A stretch of DNA of 64,000 nt. Source: Streptomyces sp. NBC_00461 (lineage in GTDB: Bacteria; Actinomycetota; Actinomycetes; Streptomycetales; Streptomycetaceae). Every line of letters begins with the position of its first letter. Positions within the stretch are counted from its first letter, which is position 1. The translations under genes were made by a program, and so were the position numbers. Below the pieces are notes generated by a model. The model did not search any database. It was not told the origin of the DNA and was given only the letters and a program-made list of their open reading frames with translations. Shown piece by piece: positions 27,101-34,720 of the stretch. The DNA lies in contig NZ_CP107902.1 in the NCBI RefSeq assembly GCF_036013935.1, positions 6,481,001 to 6,545,000 of the forward strand, in the 5' to 3' direction.

Positions 27101-27697
27101 GACCCCGACGGCTTCGCACAGGAACTCGCACGCCCCATGCCACGCCCCCCGCAACCCGCCGCACGACAGGGCACCCGCTTCCACGCCTGGGTCGAGGCAC
27201 GCTTCGAAGAGCTCACCCTGCCCGTCCTGGAGCCGGACGAACTGCCCGGCACTGAAGCCGAGATCGCCGACGAACGCGACCTCGAAGCCCTCAAGGACGC
27301 CTTCGAACGCACCGCGTACGCCCACCGCACACCCCACCGTGTCGAAACCCCCTTCCAGCTCGCCATCGCCGGCCGAGTGGTCCGAGGGCGCATCGACGCC
27401 GTCTACAAGGAGCACGACGGCGACGCGACGACGTACGAGATCGTCGACTGGAAGACCAGCCGCACCCGCACCGCCGACCCCCTCCAGCTCGCCCTGTACC
27501 GGCTCGCCTGGGCCGAGCAACAGGGCGTTCCCCTGGAGTCCGTCAACGCCGCGTTCCTCTACGTACGCACTGGTGAGGTTGTACGACCGCAGGGCCTGCC
27601 CGACCGGGCCGCACTGGAGCGGCTGCTGCTGGCAGAGCCGGCCGCGCAAGCAAACTGTGAGGAACCGCCCACCGAGGATGTCGGTGCGGGCCGATAG
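24167..27697 (+). CDS. adnB: AdnB-type ATP-dependent helicase-nuclease subunit
   Basis: The start is GTG 24167, lying 8 nt after TAGCCT (24154-24159) with no Shine-Dalgarno, so the mRNA is probably leaderless; this gives 1176 residues. Motor motifs are VIVAGAGSGKTT (Walker A about 39-46), LLDEYQDT (Asp270-Glu271), VGDPCQAIYGWRGA, VLTAHKSKGLEWDVV and GYVTFTRPRSLLL. A long acidic, His/Pro-rich linker (about 810-930) joins the motor to a RecB-like nuclease with YEIVDWKTSR (Asp1094, Lys1096). No iron-sulfur cysteines are visible here, unlike AdnA. It should pair with AdnA as a heterodimeric end-resection machine. Confidence 0.9.
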   Translation: MPPRITDPDQLKELLGIPFTPEQTACIVAPPAPQVIVAGAGSGKTTVMAARVVWLVGTGQVAPEQVLGLTFTNKAAGELAERVRKALVRAGVTDPDVIDPDNPPGEPVISTYHAFAGRLLTDHGLRIGLEPTARLLADATRYQLAARVLREAPGPYPALTRSFADLVSDLLTLDAELSEHLVRPEDVRAYDTELLRTLEGTKLGNDALRQVPKAAAARRDLAGLVTRYRAAKRERDLLDFGDQIALSAQLAQIPEVGRILRDEFRVVLLDEYQDTSVAQRILLAGLFGDGTGHPVTAVGDPCQAIYGWRGASVANLDDFPQHFAHPDGHPAARQALSENRRSGGRLLDLANGLAEPLRAMHAGVEALRPAPGAERDGTVRCALLPTHADEIEWLADSVAHLVNTGKAPGEIAVLCRTATDFAEIQGALVARDVPVEVVGLSGLLHLPEIADLVAVCEVLQDPGANASLVRLLTGPRWRIGPRDLALLGRRARLLVAHARVDGDDDRDRRLAEAVEGVDPSEVTSLADALETFLEMPLDAGREDDALPFSPDARVRFARLAAELRDLRRSLADPLMDVLHRVLAVTGLEVELSASPHALAARRRETLSNFLDIAASFAAGDGQASLLAFLAFLRTAAQYEKGLDNALPGGENTVKVLTAHKSKGLEWDVVAVPGLVTGTFPSTQGREKWTAQGKVLPHELRGDSDTLPDVDTWDSRGLKAFQEAMKEHQHTEELRLGYVTFTRPRSLLLGSGHWWGPTQKKRRGPSDFLHALYDHCTAGHGEIEAWADEPADDEENPALHAATADQVWPLPLDDAALTRRRAAAETVLNHLASHSDGHPAATHDPDSHDDPDWPPPDDEDAPHDEEDPFTDEDAADWDTWPTARPTVPHQATAPESTEHRSTPDSARTHPERTAHESAPAHPHPTPAHPRLTPEEARTLASWDRDLDALTGELLRAREAVTDVPLPTSLTASQVLRLAADPDGFAQELARPMPRPPQPAARQGTRFHAWVEARFEELTLPVLEPDELPGTEAEIADERDLEALKDAFERTAYAHRTPHRVETPFQLAIAGRVVRGRIDAVYKEHDGDATTYEIVDWKTSRTRTADPLQLALYRLAWAEQQGVPLESVNAAFLYVRTGEVVRPQGLPDRAALERLLLAEPAAQANCEEPPTEDVGAGR

Positions 27698-27707
27698 GCT
27701 CGTGACC

Positions 27708-29120
27708 ATGAGCCAGCCCGTTGACAGTGCCGTCAGCGCCGTGCGTTCGTACATCGAGCAGCACCGCGCCGTCTTCCTCGACGACCTCGCGGAATGGCTG
27801 CGCATCCCGTCCGTGTCGGCCCAGCCCGACCACGCGCCCGACGTACGCCGCAGCGCCGACTGGCTCGCCGCCAAACTCCAGGAGACCGGCTTCCCGACCG
27901 CGCAGGTCTGGGAGACGCCCGGCGCCCCCGCCGTCTTCGCCGAATGGCCCGCCGCCGACCCCGAAGCGCCCACCGTGCTCGTCTACGGCCATCACGACGT
28001 CCAGCCCGCCGCCCGCGAGGACGGCTGGGACACCGACCCCTTCGAGCCCGTCATCCGCGAAAACCGTCTCCACGCGCGCGGGGCCGCCGACGACAAGGGC
28101 CAGGTGTTCTTCCACACACTCGGCGTCCGCGCCCACCTCGCCACCACCGGCCGCACCGCCCCCGCGGTCCACCTCAAGCTGCTCATCGAGGGCGAGGAGG
28201 AATCCGGCTCGCCGCACTTCCGCGCGCTGGTCGAAGAGCAGGCGGACAGGCTCGCCGCCGACGCCGTGATCGTCTCGGACACCGGCATGTGGTCCGAGGA
28301 CACCCCCACCGTATGCACCGGCATGCGCGGCCTCGCCGAGTGCGAGATCCGCCTCCACGGCCCCGACCAGGACATCCACTCCGGCTCCTTCGGCGGCGCC
28401 GTCCCCAACCCGGCCACCGTCGCAGCCCGACTGGTCGCAGCCCTCCACGACGAACACGCACGCGTGGCGATCCCCGGCTTCTACGACGACATCGTCGAAC
28501 TCACCGACCGCGAGCGCGAACTCTTCGCCGAACTGCCCTTCGACGAGCAGCAGTGGCTGCACACCGCCAAGTCCCACGCCACCCACGGCGAGACCGGACA
28601 CACCACCCTCGAACGCATCTGGGCCCGCCCCACGGCGGAGGTCAACGGCATCGGCGGCGGCTACCAGGGCCCCGGCAGCAAGACGATCATCCCGTCCTCA
28701 GCCATGGTGAAGCTCTCCTTCCGCCTGGTCGCGGGCCAGGACCCCGACCACATCGAGAAGGCAGTCCGCGCCTGGGCCGCCGAGCAGGTGCCCGCCGGGA
28801 TCCGATGCGAGATCACCTTCGGCGCGGCCACCCGCCCATGCCTGACACCGCTCGACCACCCCGCCTTGCAGTCGGTGGTCCGCGCGATGGGCCGCGCCTT
28901 CGACCAGCCGATCCGCCACACACGCGAGGGCGGCTCCGGACCGGCCGCCGACCTCCAGGAAGTCCTCGGAGCACCCGTGCTCTTCCTGGGCATCTCCGTC
29001 CCCTCCGACGGCTGGCACGCCCCGAACGAGAAGGTCGAACTCGACCTGCTCCTCAAAGGCGTCGAAACCAGCGCCCATCTGTGGAGCGACCTCGCCGACA
29101 CCTGGCGCCATGCACCCTGA
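27708..29120 (+). CDS. M20 family dipeptidase
   Basis: The 470-residue zinc exopeptidase has the M20 metal-binding motifs GHHDVQP, GAADDKG (bridging Asp) and EGEEESGS (catalytic Glu pair), and a dimerisation (lid) domain in the middle. It resembles cytosolic carnosinase/DapE-like dipeptidases. The start ATG lies 7 nt after TAGGCT (27695-27700), which overlaps the adnB stop, so transcription is probably independent and leaderless. The physiological substrate is unknown. Confidence 0.93.
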   Translation: MSQPVDSAVSAVRSYIEQHRAVFLDDLAEWLRIPSVSAQPDHAPDVRRSADWLAAKLQETGFPTAQVWETPGAPAVFAEWPAADPEAPTVLVYGHHDVQPAAREDGWDTDPFEPVIRENRLHARGAADDKGQVFFHTLGVRAHLATTGRTAPAVHLKLLIEGEEESGSPHFRALVEEQADRLAADAVIVSDTGMWSEDTPTVCTGMRGLAECEIRLHGPDQDIHSGSFGGAVPNPATVAARLVAALHDEHARVAIPGFYDDIVELTDRERELFAELPFDEQQWLHTAKSHATHGETGHTTLERIWARPTAEVNGIGGGYQGPGSKTIIPSSAMVKLSFRLVAGQDPDHIEKAVRAWAAEQVPAGIRCEITFGAATRPCLTPLDHPALQSVVRAMGRAFDQPIRHTREGGSGPAADLQEVLGAPVLFLGISVPSDGWHAPNEKVELDLLLKGVETSAHLWSDLADTWRHAP

Positions 29121-29279
29121 GCACCCCGCACCCACCGGAAGGGCAGCGCCCGCGCGGCACACTGGACGAACCGCCCCGCACCGCCCGCCACCACCGGATC
29201 CGGATGCCGCCTCCCGCTCTACGTCCCGCCGAACCGCCCGCCGAAACAACCCGTTCCACTGGGGGAGTTGGAAGCACTC

Positions 29280-30224
29280 GTGACCACCTGGACCGACCAC
29301 ACCGCCGACCGCCCCATCTCGCTCACCGCGCCCAGCGGCATCGACCGCGCCGCCCACCACCGCCTCGACGAGGCCTGGCTCGCGGCGGCATGGAGCCACC
29401 CCACGACCCGCTGCTTCGTGGTCTCCGGCGGCCAGGTCCTCATCGACGAGACGGCCGACGGCCGCACCGAACTCGTCATGACCCCCTCCTTCGAAGCCCC
29501 CCTCACCGAAGCACACCGCTACTTCCTCGGCACCGACGACGACGGCGCCAGCTACTTCGCCCTCCAGAAGGACGCACTGCCCGGCCGCATCGACCAGTCC
29601 GCGCGCGCTGCCGGCCTGCGCGAGGCCGGACTCCTGCTGTCACCCCGCGACGCAGGCCTGATGGTGCACGCGGTCGGCCTGGAGAACTGGCAGCGCACCC
29701 ACCGCTTCTGCTCCCGCTGCGGCGAGCGCACCGTCATCGCCGCGGCCGGTCACATCCGCCGCTGCTCCGCCTGCGGCGCCGAGCACTACCCGCGCACCGA
29801 CCCCGCCGTGATCATGGCCGTCACCGACGACGAGGACCGAATCCTGCTCGGCCGACAGGTCCACTGGCCCGAGGGCCGCTTCTCGACCCTCGCCGGCTTC
29901 GTCGAACCCGGCGAATCCATCGAGCAATCGGTGCGCCGCGAGGTCTTCGAAGAAGCCGGCATCACCGTCGGCGCGGTCGAATACGTCGCCAGCCAGCCCT
30001 GGCCCTTCCCCTCCAGCCTCATGCTCGGCTTCATGGCCCACGCGACCTCGACCGAGATCAACGTCGACGGCGACGAGATCCACGAAGCCCGCTGGTTCTC
30101 CCGCGACGAACTGGGCGCCGCCTTCGAATCCGGCGACGTACTGCCTCCCTACGGCATCTCCATCGCAGCCCGCCTCATCGAGATGTGGTACGGCAAGCCC
30201 CTGCCGACGAGGAGCTTCGTCTGA
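29280..30224 (+). CDS. nudC: NAD+ diphosphatase NudC (NUDIX, zinc ribbon)
   Basis: The start is GTG 29280, 12 nt after GGGGGAG; a TTG at 29268 abuts that Shine-Dalgarno and is less likely. This gives 314 residues. The order is an N-terminal NUDIX-like domain, a zinc ribbon (CSRCG...CSACG) and a catalytic NUDIX domain with box GFVEPGESIEQSVRREVFEEAG. The SQPWPFPSSLM motif (SQPWPFPxS) is diagnostic for NADH pyrophosphatases. It hydrolyses NAD(H) to NMN(H) and AMP, and in other bacteria removes NAD caps from RNA. Confidence 0.95.
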   Translation: MTTWTDHTADRPISLTAPSGIDRAAHHRLDEAWLAAAWSHPTTRCFVVSGGQVLIDETADGRTELVMTPSFEAPLTEAHRYFLGTDDDGASYFALQKDALPGRIDQSARAAGLREAGLLLSPRDAGLMVHAVGLENWQRTHRFCSRCGERTVIAAAGHIRRCSACGAEHYPRTDPAVIMAVTDDEDRILLGRQVHWPEGRFSTLAGFVEPGESIEQSVRREVFEEAGITVGAVEYVASQPWPFPSSLMLGFMAHATSTEINVDGDEIHEARWFSRDELGAAFESGDVLPPYGISIAARLIEMWYGKPLPTRSFV

Positions 30225-30288
30225 GGCCCGGCCGCAGCTTCCGGCGCCGACTGCTGTCGCGCTCCACGGTGACGTAGGACACGCCAAA

Positions 30289-30324
30289 GAGGGCGGTCCC
30301 TGAGACACCTCAGGGACCGCCCTC
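30289..30324. terminator. Bidirectional terminator between nudC and the mycoredoxin gene
   Basis: A perfect 16-bp stem (30289-30304/30309-30324) has loop ACAC. On the minus strand it is followed by a short T-rich stretch (TTTGG), serving the mycoredoxin transcript; it also ends nudC. Confidence 0.88.
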
Positions 30325-30344
30325 CGCACAACACAGCGCAGCAG

Positions 30345-30587
30345 TTACGCGCTGATCTTCTGCTTCACCTGCGCCAGCGACGGGTTCGTCAGCGTCGAAC
30401 CGTCCGGGAACAGCACCGTCGGAACCGTCTGGTTTCCGCCATTCGCCTTCTCCACGAACGCCGCGGACTCCGGGTCCTGCTCGATGTTGATCTCGTCGTA
30501 CGTGATGCCCTCGCGGTCCATCTGGCTCTTCAGCCGACGGCAGTAGCCACACCACGTGGTGCTGTACATCGTCACAGTGCCCGGCAT
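30345..30587 (-). CDS. Mycoredoxin (glutaredoxin-fold, CxxC)
   Basis: The 80-residue thioredoxin-fold protein has the redox motif WCGYC (residues 12-16) and a cis-proline region TVPTVLFPDG. These match actinobacterial Mrx1, which uses mycothiol to reduce S-mycothiolated proteins. It is cytoplasmic. Its promoter carries an exact SigR motif on the minus strand, consistent with a role in recovery from thiol oxidation. It is divergent from uvrD2. Confidence 0.93.
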   Translation of the reverse strand: MPGTVTMYSTTWCGYCRRLKSQMDREGITYDEINIEQDPESAAFVEKANGGNQTVPTVLFPDGSTLTNPSLAQVKQKISA

Positions 30588-30635
30588 GTCTCTCGCGCTC
30601 CTCAGCTGCTCGGCAATCCTTGCTCGCAGAGAGGG

Positions 30636-30661
30636 AACGTACTTGAAAGAGCCACCATTCC
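30636..30661 (-). promoter_or_regulatory. SigR-type promoter of the mycoredoxin gene
   Basis: Read on the minus strand, GGAAT (30661-30657), 18 bp, then GTT (30638-30636) is an exact GGAAT-N18-GTT match. It lies about 50-75 bp upstream of the mycoredoxin ATG. Confidence 0.82.
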
Positions 30662-30770
30662 CACCCGCCGCGGACCACCCGACGTGACGCCTGCCGCATT
30701 AGTACGACTAACAGTGCCTGCCTGTGGACAACCACCGCTCCCGTCTCCGACGACCTGGCAGCATGGCCAT

Positions 30771-32993
30771 GTGACACCAGCAACGCACTCCACGCTCTTC
30801 CCGCACGGCACCGGCAGCTCCCAGTACTCGGCTCCGCCGAGCGGTGCCGACGCCGTGCTCGAAGGGCTCGACCCCGAGCAGCGCGAAGTAGCCACCGCAC
30901 TGCGCGGACCCGTATGCGTACTGGCAGGCGCAGGCACCGGCAAAACTCGGGCCATCACCCACCGCATCGCCTACGGAGTGCGCGCCGGCATCCTCCAGCC
31001 CTCCACCGTGCTGGCCGTCACCTTCACCAACCGCGCCGCCGGCGAGATGCGCGGCCGACTCCGCCAGCTCGGCGCCGCCGGCGTCCAAGCCCGCACCTTC
31101 CACTCCGCCGCCCTCCGCCAACTGCAGTACTTCTGGCCGAAAGCAGTCGGCGGCTCCATGCCCCGCATCGTCGACCGCAAGATCCAGCTCGTCGCCGACG
31201 CCGCCGCCGCCTGCCGCATCCGCCTCGACCGCGGCGAACTGCGCGACACCACCGCCGAAATCGAGTGGGCCAAAGTCACCCAGACCGTCCCCACCGACTA
31301 CGCACCCGCAGCAGCCAAAGCCGGCCGCGCCGCCCCCCGCGACCCAGCCGAGATCGCCCAGCTCTACTCCGTCTACGAGGACCTCAAACGGGACCGCTCC
31401 GTCATCGACTTCGAAGACGTCCTCCTGCTGACCATCGCCATCCTCCAGGACCGGCACGACATCGCCGAGCAGGTCCGCGCCCAGTACCAGCACTTCGTCG
31501 TCGACGAATACCAGGACGTCAGCCCCCTCCAACAGCGACTCCTGGAACTGTGGCTCGGCGAACGCGACAACCTCTGCGTCGTCGGCGACGCCAGCCAGAC
31601 CATCTACTCCTTCACCGGAGCAACCCCCGACCACCTCCTCGACTTCCGCACCCGCCACCCCGGAGCCACCGTCGTCAAGCTCGTCCGCGACTACCGCTCC
31701 ACACCCCAAGTCGTCCACCTCGCCAACGGCCTCCTCGCCCAGGCCCGCGGCCGCGCCGCCGACCACCGCCTGGAACTGATCTCCCAACGTTCCGCCGGCC
31801 CCGAACCCGGCTACACCGAGTACACCGACGAGCCCGCAGAAGCCGAAGGCGCCGCCCGCCGCATCAGCGAACTCATGGCCACAGGCATCCCGGCCAGCGA
31901 GATCGCCATCCTCTTCCGCACCAACTCCCAGTCCGAGACCTACGAACAAGCCCTCGCCGACGCCGCAATCCCCTACCAGCTACGGGGCGCCGAGCGGTTC
32001 TTCGACCGCCCCGAAGTACGCAAAGCCGGCGTGGCCCTGCGCGGCGCAGCCCGCTTCGGAGGCAACGACTCCCTCCTCGACGACGCTGTGGACCTGCCCT
32101 CCCAAGTGCGTGCCGTACTCTCCGGGGAGGGCTGGACACCCCAGCCCCCAGCAGGCTCCGGCGCGGTACGTGAACGATGGGAATCCCTCGCCGCCCTCGT
32201 GAACCTCGCGCACGACTTCACCGCAGCCAAACCCCAGGCCACCCTCGGTGACCTCGTCGCAGAACTGGACGAGCGGGCGACCGCACAACACGCCCCCACC
32301 GTCCAGGGCGTCACCCTGGCCTCCCTGCACTCCGCCAAGGGCCTCGAGTGGGACGTCGTCTTCCTCGTCGGCGTGGCCGAAGGCATGATGCCGATCACCT
32401 ACGCAAAGACCGACGAACAGATCGAGGAAGAACGCCGCCTCCTCTACGTCGGCGTCACCCGCGCCCGCGAGCACCTCCATGTCTCCTGGTCACTGACCCG
32501 CTCACCCGGCGGCCGCCCCAACCGCCGCCCCAGCCGATTCCTCCACGGCCTGCGCCCGGGCTCCACCGCCACCGCCGGCCGCACCGCGGCAGGCGGGCCG
32601 GGCGGAGTCGAGCGAGGCTTCACCAGCACACCGGACGCCGTACCGCGGCGCACACAGCGCACCCCCGCCCGCTGCCGGGTATGCGGACGCACGCTCACCG
32701 ACGCCGGCGAGATGAAACTGATGCGCTGCGATGACTGCCCCTCCGACATGGACGAGGGCCTCTACGAGCGGCTGCGCGAATGGCGCGCGGACCAGGCGCA
32801 GCGCAGCGGACAGCCCGCCTTCTGCGTCTTCACCGACAAGACCCTCATGGCGATCGCCGAGGCCGTCCCCGACGACGACGGCGAACTGGCACGGATCCCC
32901 GGAGTCGGCGTACGCAAGCTCAACCGCTACGGAGCCGATGTCCTGGCCCTCTGCGCAGGCCAGGAGCTCGGAGAAGACGACAAAGGCGACTGA
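30771..32993 (+). CDS. uvrD2: ATP-dependent DNA helicase UvrD2
   Basis: The start is GTG 30771, giving 740 residues. It is a superfamily 1A helicase: Walker A AGAGTGKT (about 52-59), VDEYQDVS, VGDASQTIYSFTGA, TLASLHSAKGLEWDVV and LYVGVTRAREHL. A tetracysteine zinc site follows (C635xxC638...C653xxC656), then an HRDC domain at the C-terminus (FTDKTLMAIAEAVP...IPGVGVRKLNRYG). Motor, tetracysteine and HRDC in this order are diagnostic of actinobacterial UvrD2, essential in mycobacteria. A truncated 2B subdomain explains the short length. Confidence 0.94.
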   Translation: MTPATHSTLFPHGTGSSQYSAPPSGADAVLEGLDPEQREVATALRGPVCVLAGAGTGKTRAITHRIAYGVRAGILQPSTVLAVTFTNRAAGEMRGRLRQLGAAGVQARTFHSAALRQLQYFWPKAVGGSMPRIVDRKIQLVADAAAACRIRLDRGELRDTTAEIEWAKVTQTVPTDYAPAAAKAGRAAPRDPAEIAQLYSVYEDLKRDRSVIDFEDVLLLTIAILQDRHDIAEQVRAQYQHFVVDEYQDVSPLQQRLLELWLGERDNLCVVGDASQTIYSFTGATPDHLLDFRTRHPGATVVKLVRDYRSTPQVVHLANGLLAQARGRAADHRLELISQRSAGPEPGYTEYTDEPAEAEGAARRISELMATGIPASEIAILFRTNSQSETYEQALADAAIPYQLRGAERFFDRPEVRKAGVALRGAARFGGNDSLLDDAVDLPSQVRAVLSGEGWTPQPPAGSGAVRERWESLAALVNLAHDFTAAKPQATLGDLVAELDERATAQHAPTVQGVTLASLHSAKGLEWDVVFLVGVAEGMMPITYAKTDEQIEEERRLLYVGVTRAREHLHVSWSLTRSPGGRPNRRPSRFLHGLRPGSTATAGRTAAGGPGGVERGFTSTPDAVPRRTQRTPARCRVCGRTLTDAGEMKLMRCDDCPSDMDEGLYERLREWRADQAQRSGQPAFCVFTDKTLMAIAEAVPDDDGELARIPGVGVRKLNRYGADVLALCAGQELGEDDKGD

Positions 32994-33006
32994 TTCAAAC
33001 TCGTCG

Positions 33007-33046
33007 AAAAAATAGTTTGCGCATGCCCCAGCAATCCCCATAGGTT
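33007..33046 (+). promoter_or_regulatory. wblC promoter with WblC-type AT-rich box
   Basis: An A-run (AAAAAATAG, 33007-33015) abuts a -35 TTGCGC (33017-33022), followed by an 18-bp spacer and TAGGTT (33041-33046). WhiB7/WblC is known to bind an AT-rich stretch just upstream of the -35 with its AT-hook and to autoactivate. In this very GC-rich DNA the A-run stands out. Confidence 0.8.
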
Positions 33047-33158
33047 CTTGTCCACGGGGACGGAGGCCTTCTCGGAGGCCCCGATTCCGTGTTCTACTTG
33101 CATTTCCGTCGGACTGGCTCACCCCAGTCCCCCGAGACGCCGAGAGGAGGCGATTGAA

Positions 33159-33476
33159 GTGATCAGCATCAGCAGCAGCTCCATCAGCACCGCCAAACTG
33201 ACCGATCGCTCGGTCGTCTCCACGTGCATGCTCGGCGCCTCGAACCCGGGCACCGGTCTGTCCGGCATCCCTGCCGCGCGTCCGGCGTCCCCCGTGTCTC
33301 TCGCGGGTCTTTCCACCCGTGAGCGCAATGAGCGACCGAGCAAGGCACTGGAAGCAGTAGTGGCACAGGCGACGGCCTATGCCTTTACGGCGGCCGGTGC
33401 CGGTAGCCGGAAGCAGACGCAGCACCACCTGATGTGGGCCTTCCGTGGGCCAGAACCCTGGAGTGATCCAGCCTGA
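33159..33476 (+). CDS. Upstream ORF (leader polypeptide) in wblC 5' leader
   Basis: The GTG at 33159 lies 9 nt after a strong Shine-Dalgarno (GAGAGGAGG) and opens a 105-codon ORF ending at 33476, inside the long wblC leader. The product is Ser-rich at the N-terminus and ends RGPEPWSDPA. Its stop codon lies inside a hairpin (33471-33489) and 24 nt before an intrinsic terminator. This is the layout of ribosome-mediated attenuation described for WhiB7/WblC: slowed translation of the uORF lets RNA polymerase read into wblC. Confidence 0.75.
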   Translation: MISISSSSISTAKLTDRSVVSTCMLGASNPGTGLSGIPAARPASPVSLAGLSTRERNERPSKALEAVVAQATAYAFTAAGAGSRKQTQHHLMWAFRGPEPWSDPA

Positions 33477-33489
33477 TCGTCGATCAGGC
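33471..33489 (+). promoter_or_regulatory. Hairpin spanning the uORF stop codon
   Basis: A perfect 8-bp stem GCCTGATC/GATCAGGC (33471-33478/33482-33489) with a 3-nt loop covers the uORF stop TGA (33474-33476). A ribosome at the stop would melt it, so it is a plausible sensor element of the attenuator. Confidence 0.65.
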
Positions 33490-33499
33490 CGGCGCCTTC

Positions 33500-33543
33500 A
33501 GGGCCGCGGAACCCCACCCGGGATCCGCGGCCCTTCTGTTTGT
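33500..33543 (+). terminator. Intrinsic terminator (attenuator) upstream of wblC
   Basis: An 11-bp perfect stem AGGGCCGCGGA/TCCGCGGCCCT (33500-33510/33524-33534) is followed by TTCTGTTTGT. A U-rich tail is rare in this genome. It sits between the uORF and wblC, about 110 nt before the wblC start. Confidence 0.85.
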
Positions 33544-33652
33544 CCTCCAACGGGGATGACGGACCGAAGGGGCCTCGGGACAAGAAAAGAACCCGGTACC
33601 AGCCGCCACCCGGTCCAACAGGACCGGAACGACCAGACGAGGAAGACGAACC

Positions 33653-34021
33653 GTGCAACTCGAAGCGCACGCCCCGTCCGTACCGCCTTCCGAAACGATC
33701 CCCCCGCCCGGCCTCACGGAGGACTCCACCTTGATCCCGCTCACCGCGCTCACCGCGCTCGACGACGCCATCGAGAACCTCGGCGTACCCGTCCCCTGCC
33801 GCTCCTACGACCCGGAGGTCTTCTTCGCCGAGTCGCCGGCCGACGTCGAGTACGCCAAGTCCCTCTGCCGCACCTGCCCGCTGATGGAGGCCTGCCTCGC
33901 CGGCGCCAAAGAGCGGCGTGAGCCCTGGGGCGTCTGGGGTGGCGAGCTGTTCGTCCAGGGCGTCGTCGTCGCCCGGAAGCGGCCGCGTGGCCGCCCGCGC
34001 AAGAACCCGGTCACGGCATGA
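33653..34021 (+). CDS. wblC: WhiB-family regulator WblC (WhiB7)
   Basis: The 122-residue protein starts at GTG 33653 after GAGGAAG. It has the WhiB iron-sulfur cysteines C49, C72xxC75x5C81, the GVWGGE turn (93-98) that contacts sigma factor region 4, and a C-terminal AT-hook RGRPRK (112-117). The AT-hook distinguishes WhiB7/WblC from other Wbl proteins. WblC activates intrinsic resistance genes in response to ribosome-targeting antibiotics, and is reported to raise SigR as well. Control here combines the AT-box promoter with the uORF/terminator attenuator. Confidence 0.97.
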   Translation: MQLEAHAPSVPPSETIPPPGLTEDSTLIPLTALTALDDAIENLGVPVPCRSYDPEVFFAESPADVEYAKSLCRTCPLMEACLAGAKERREPWGVWGGELFVQGVVVARKRPRGRPRKNPVTA

Positions 34022-34341
34022 ACACCACAGGAACGATCGACCGTCCCCTCACGAACGACCCCAAGAAGCAGGCCCCGATGAAGCCGTCCACCAGCGAGCC
34101 CACCGGCTCCGCGATCGAAGATTTCACCACCACCGGCGCGACCGGCTCGCGCCAGAACAGGACCCGAGAGATGCAACTCATCCCAGAAGCCCTGGCTCGT
34201 GCGCATATGCGCGAGCGACTGCATGAGGCGGAGCAGGAACGCCGGGCCGTGAGCCTGGTGGCCGCCCGCCGGATGCAGCGCCGGGCCGAGCGCGCCTCCA
34301 TGCGCGCCCGCCGTGCGCTTGCCATTGCGGTCATGCAGTAG
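34018..34341 (+). CDS. Small basic hypothetical protein coupled to wblC
   Basis: The 107-residue protein starts in an ATGA overlap with the wblC stop. The first ~50 residues are Thr/Ser-rich and disordered; the rest is a strongly charged helix rich in Arg, Glu and Ala (RERLHEAEQERRAVSLVAARRMQRRAERASMRARRA). An internal ATG at 34171 just after GAGAG may be the real start of a 56-residue form. No known family. Coupling to wblC and the shared terminator suggest induction with it. Confidence 0.65.
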   Translation: MNTTGTIDRPLTNDPKKQAPMKPSTSEPTGSAIEDFTTTGATGSRQNRTREMQLIPEALARAHMRERLHEAEQERRAVSLVAARRMQRRAERASMRARRALAIAVMQ

Positions 34342-34391
34342 ACACCCACACCTGAAGCGGTGGCCTCCCTGCCCAGGGGGCAGTAGCTCCC

Positions 34392-34431
34392 CCGCGGGGG
34401 CCGGTCCGTCCGAACGGACCGGCCCCCGCGG
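34392..34431. terminator. Very strong hairpin terminator after wblC operon
   Basis: A perfect 18-bp stem (34392-34409/34414-34431) has loop CCGA and lies 50 bp after the small gene's stop. The stem is almost entirely G/C and no U-tract follows. Confidence 0.88.
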
Positions 34432-34476
34432 TGCGTTCACCCGGCGATCCGCCGACCACGGCGTTATCGTCACCGG

Positions 34477-34686
34477 GTGACGAGTCTTTCCGGAGGCAGT
34501 GACGACACAGGCGCCCCGGCGGAGCCCCAGGCCCTGATGTGCGCCCGCTGCGGCGCCCGGGCAGAGAGCCCGCCGCCCACCTGGACCTGCTCGGTGGAGA
34601 ACGGCGTCCGCCAGTACATCTGCGACACCTGCTCCAGGGAGAACCTCAGGGCTATCGAGGGGCGGTTGGACTCGGCCTGGTGGTAA
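34477..34686 (+). CDS. Small zinc-ribbon-like hypothetical protein
   Basis: The 69-residue protein starts at GTG 34477 with no Shine-Dalgarno. Two CxxC pairs (MCARCGAR and ICDTCSREN), separated by about 25 residues that include one further Cys, look like a treble-clef or zinc-ribbon knuckle. The C-terminus ends LDSAWW. Function unknown. It is convergent with the UbiB-like gene. Confidence 0.7.
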   Translation: MTSLSGGSDDTGAPAEPQALMCARCGARAESPPPTWTCSVENGVRQYICDTCSRENLRAIEGRLDSAWW

Positions 34687-34720
34687 GACCACTCGCCAGT
34701 CCTCCTGGGGGCAGCCCGAA

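Noticed and set aside
33540..33734. 64-codon ORF overlapping the start of wblC
   Set aside because: TTG start without Shine-Dalgarno, in the wrong frame over wblC. The uORF at 33159-33476 explains the leader better.
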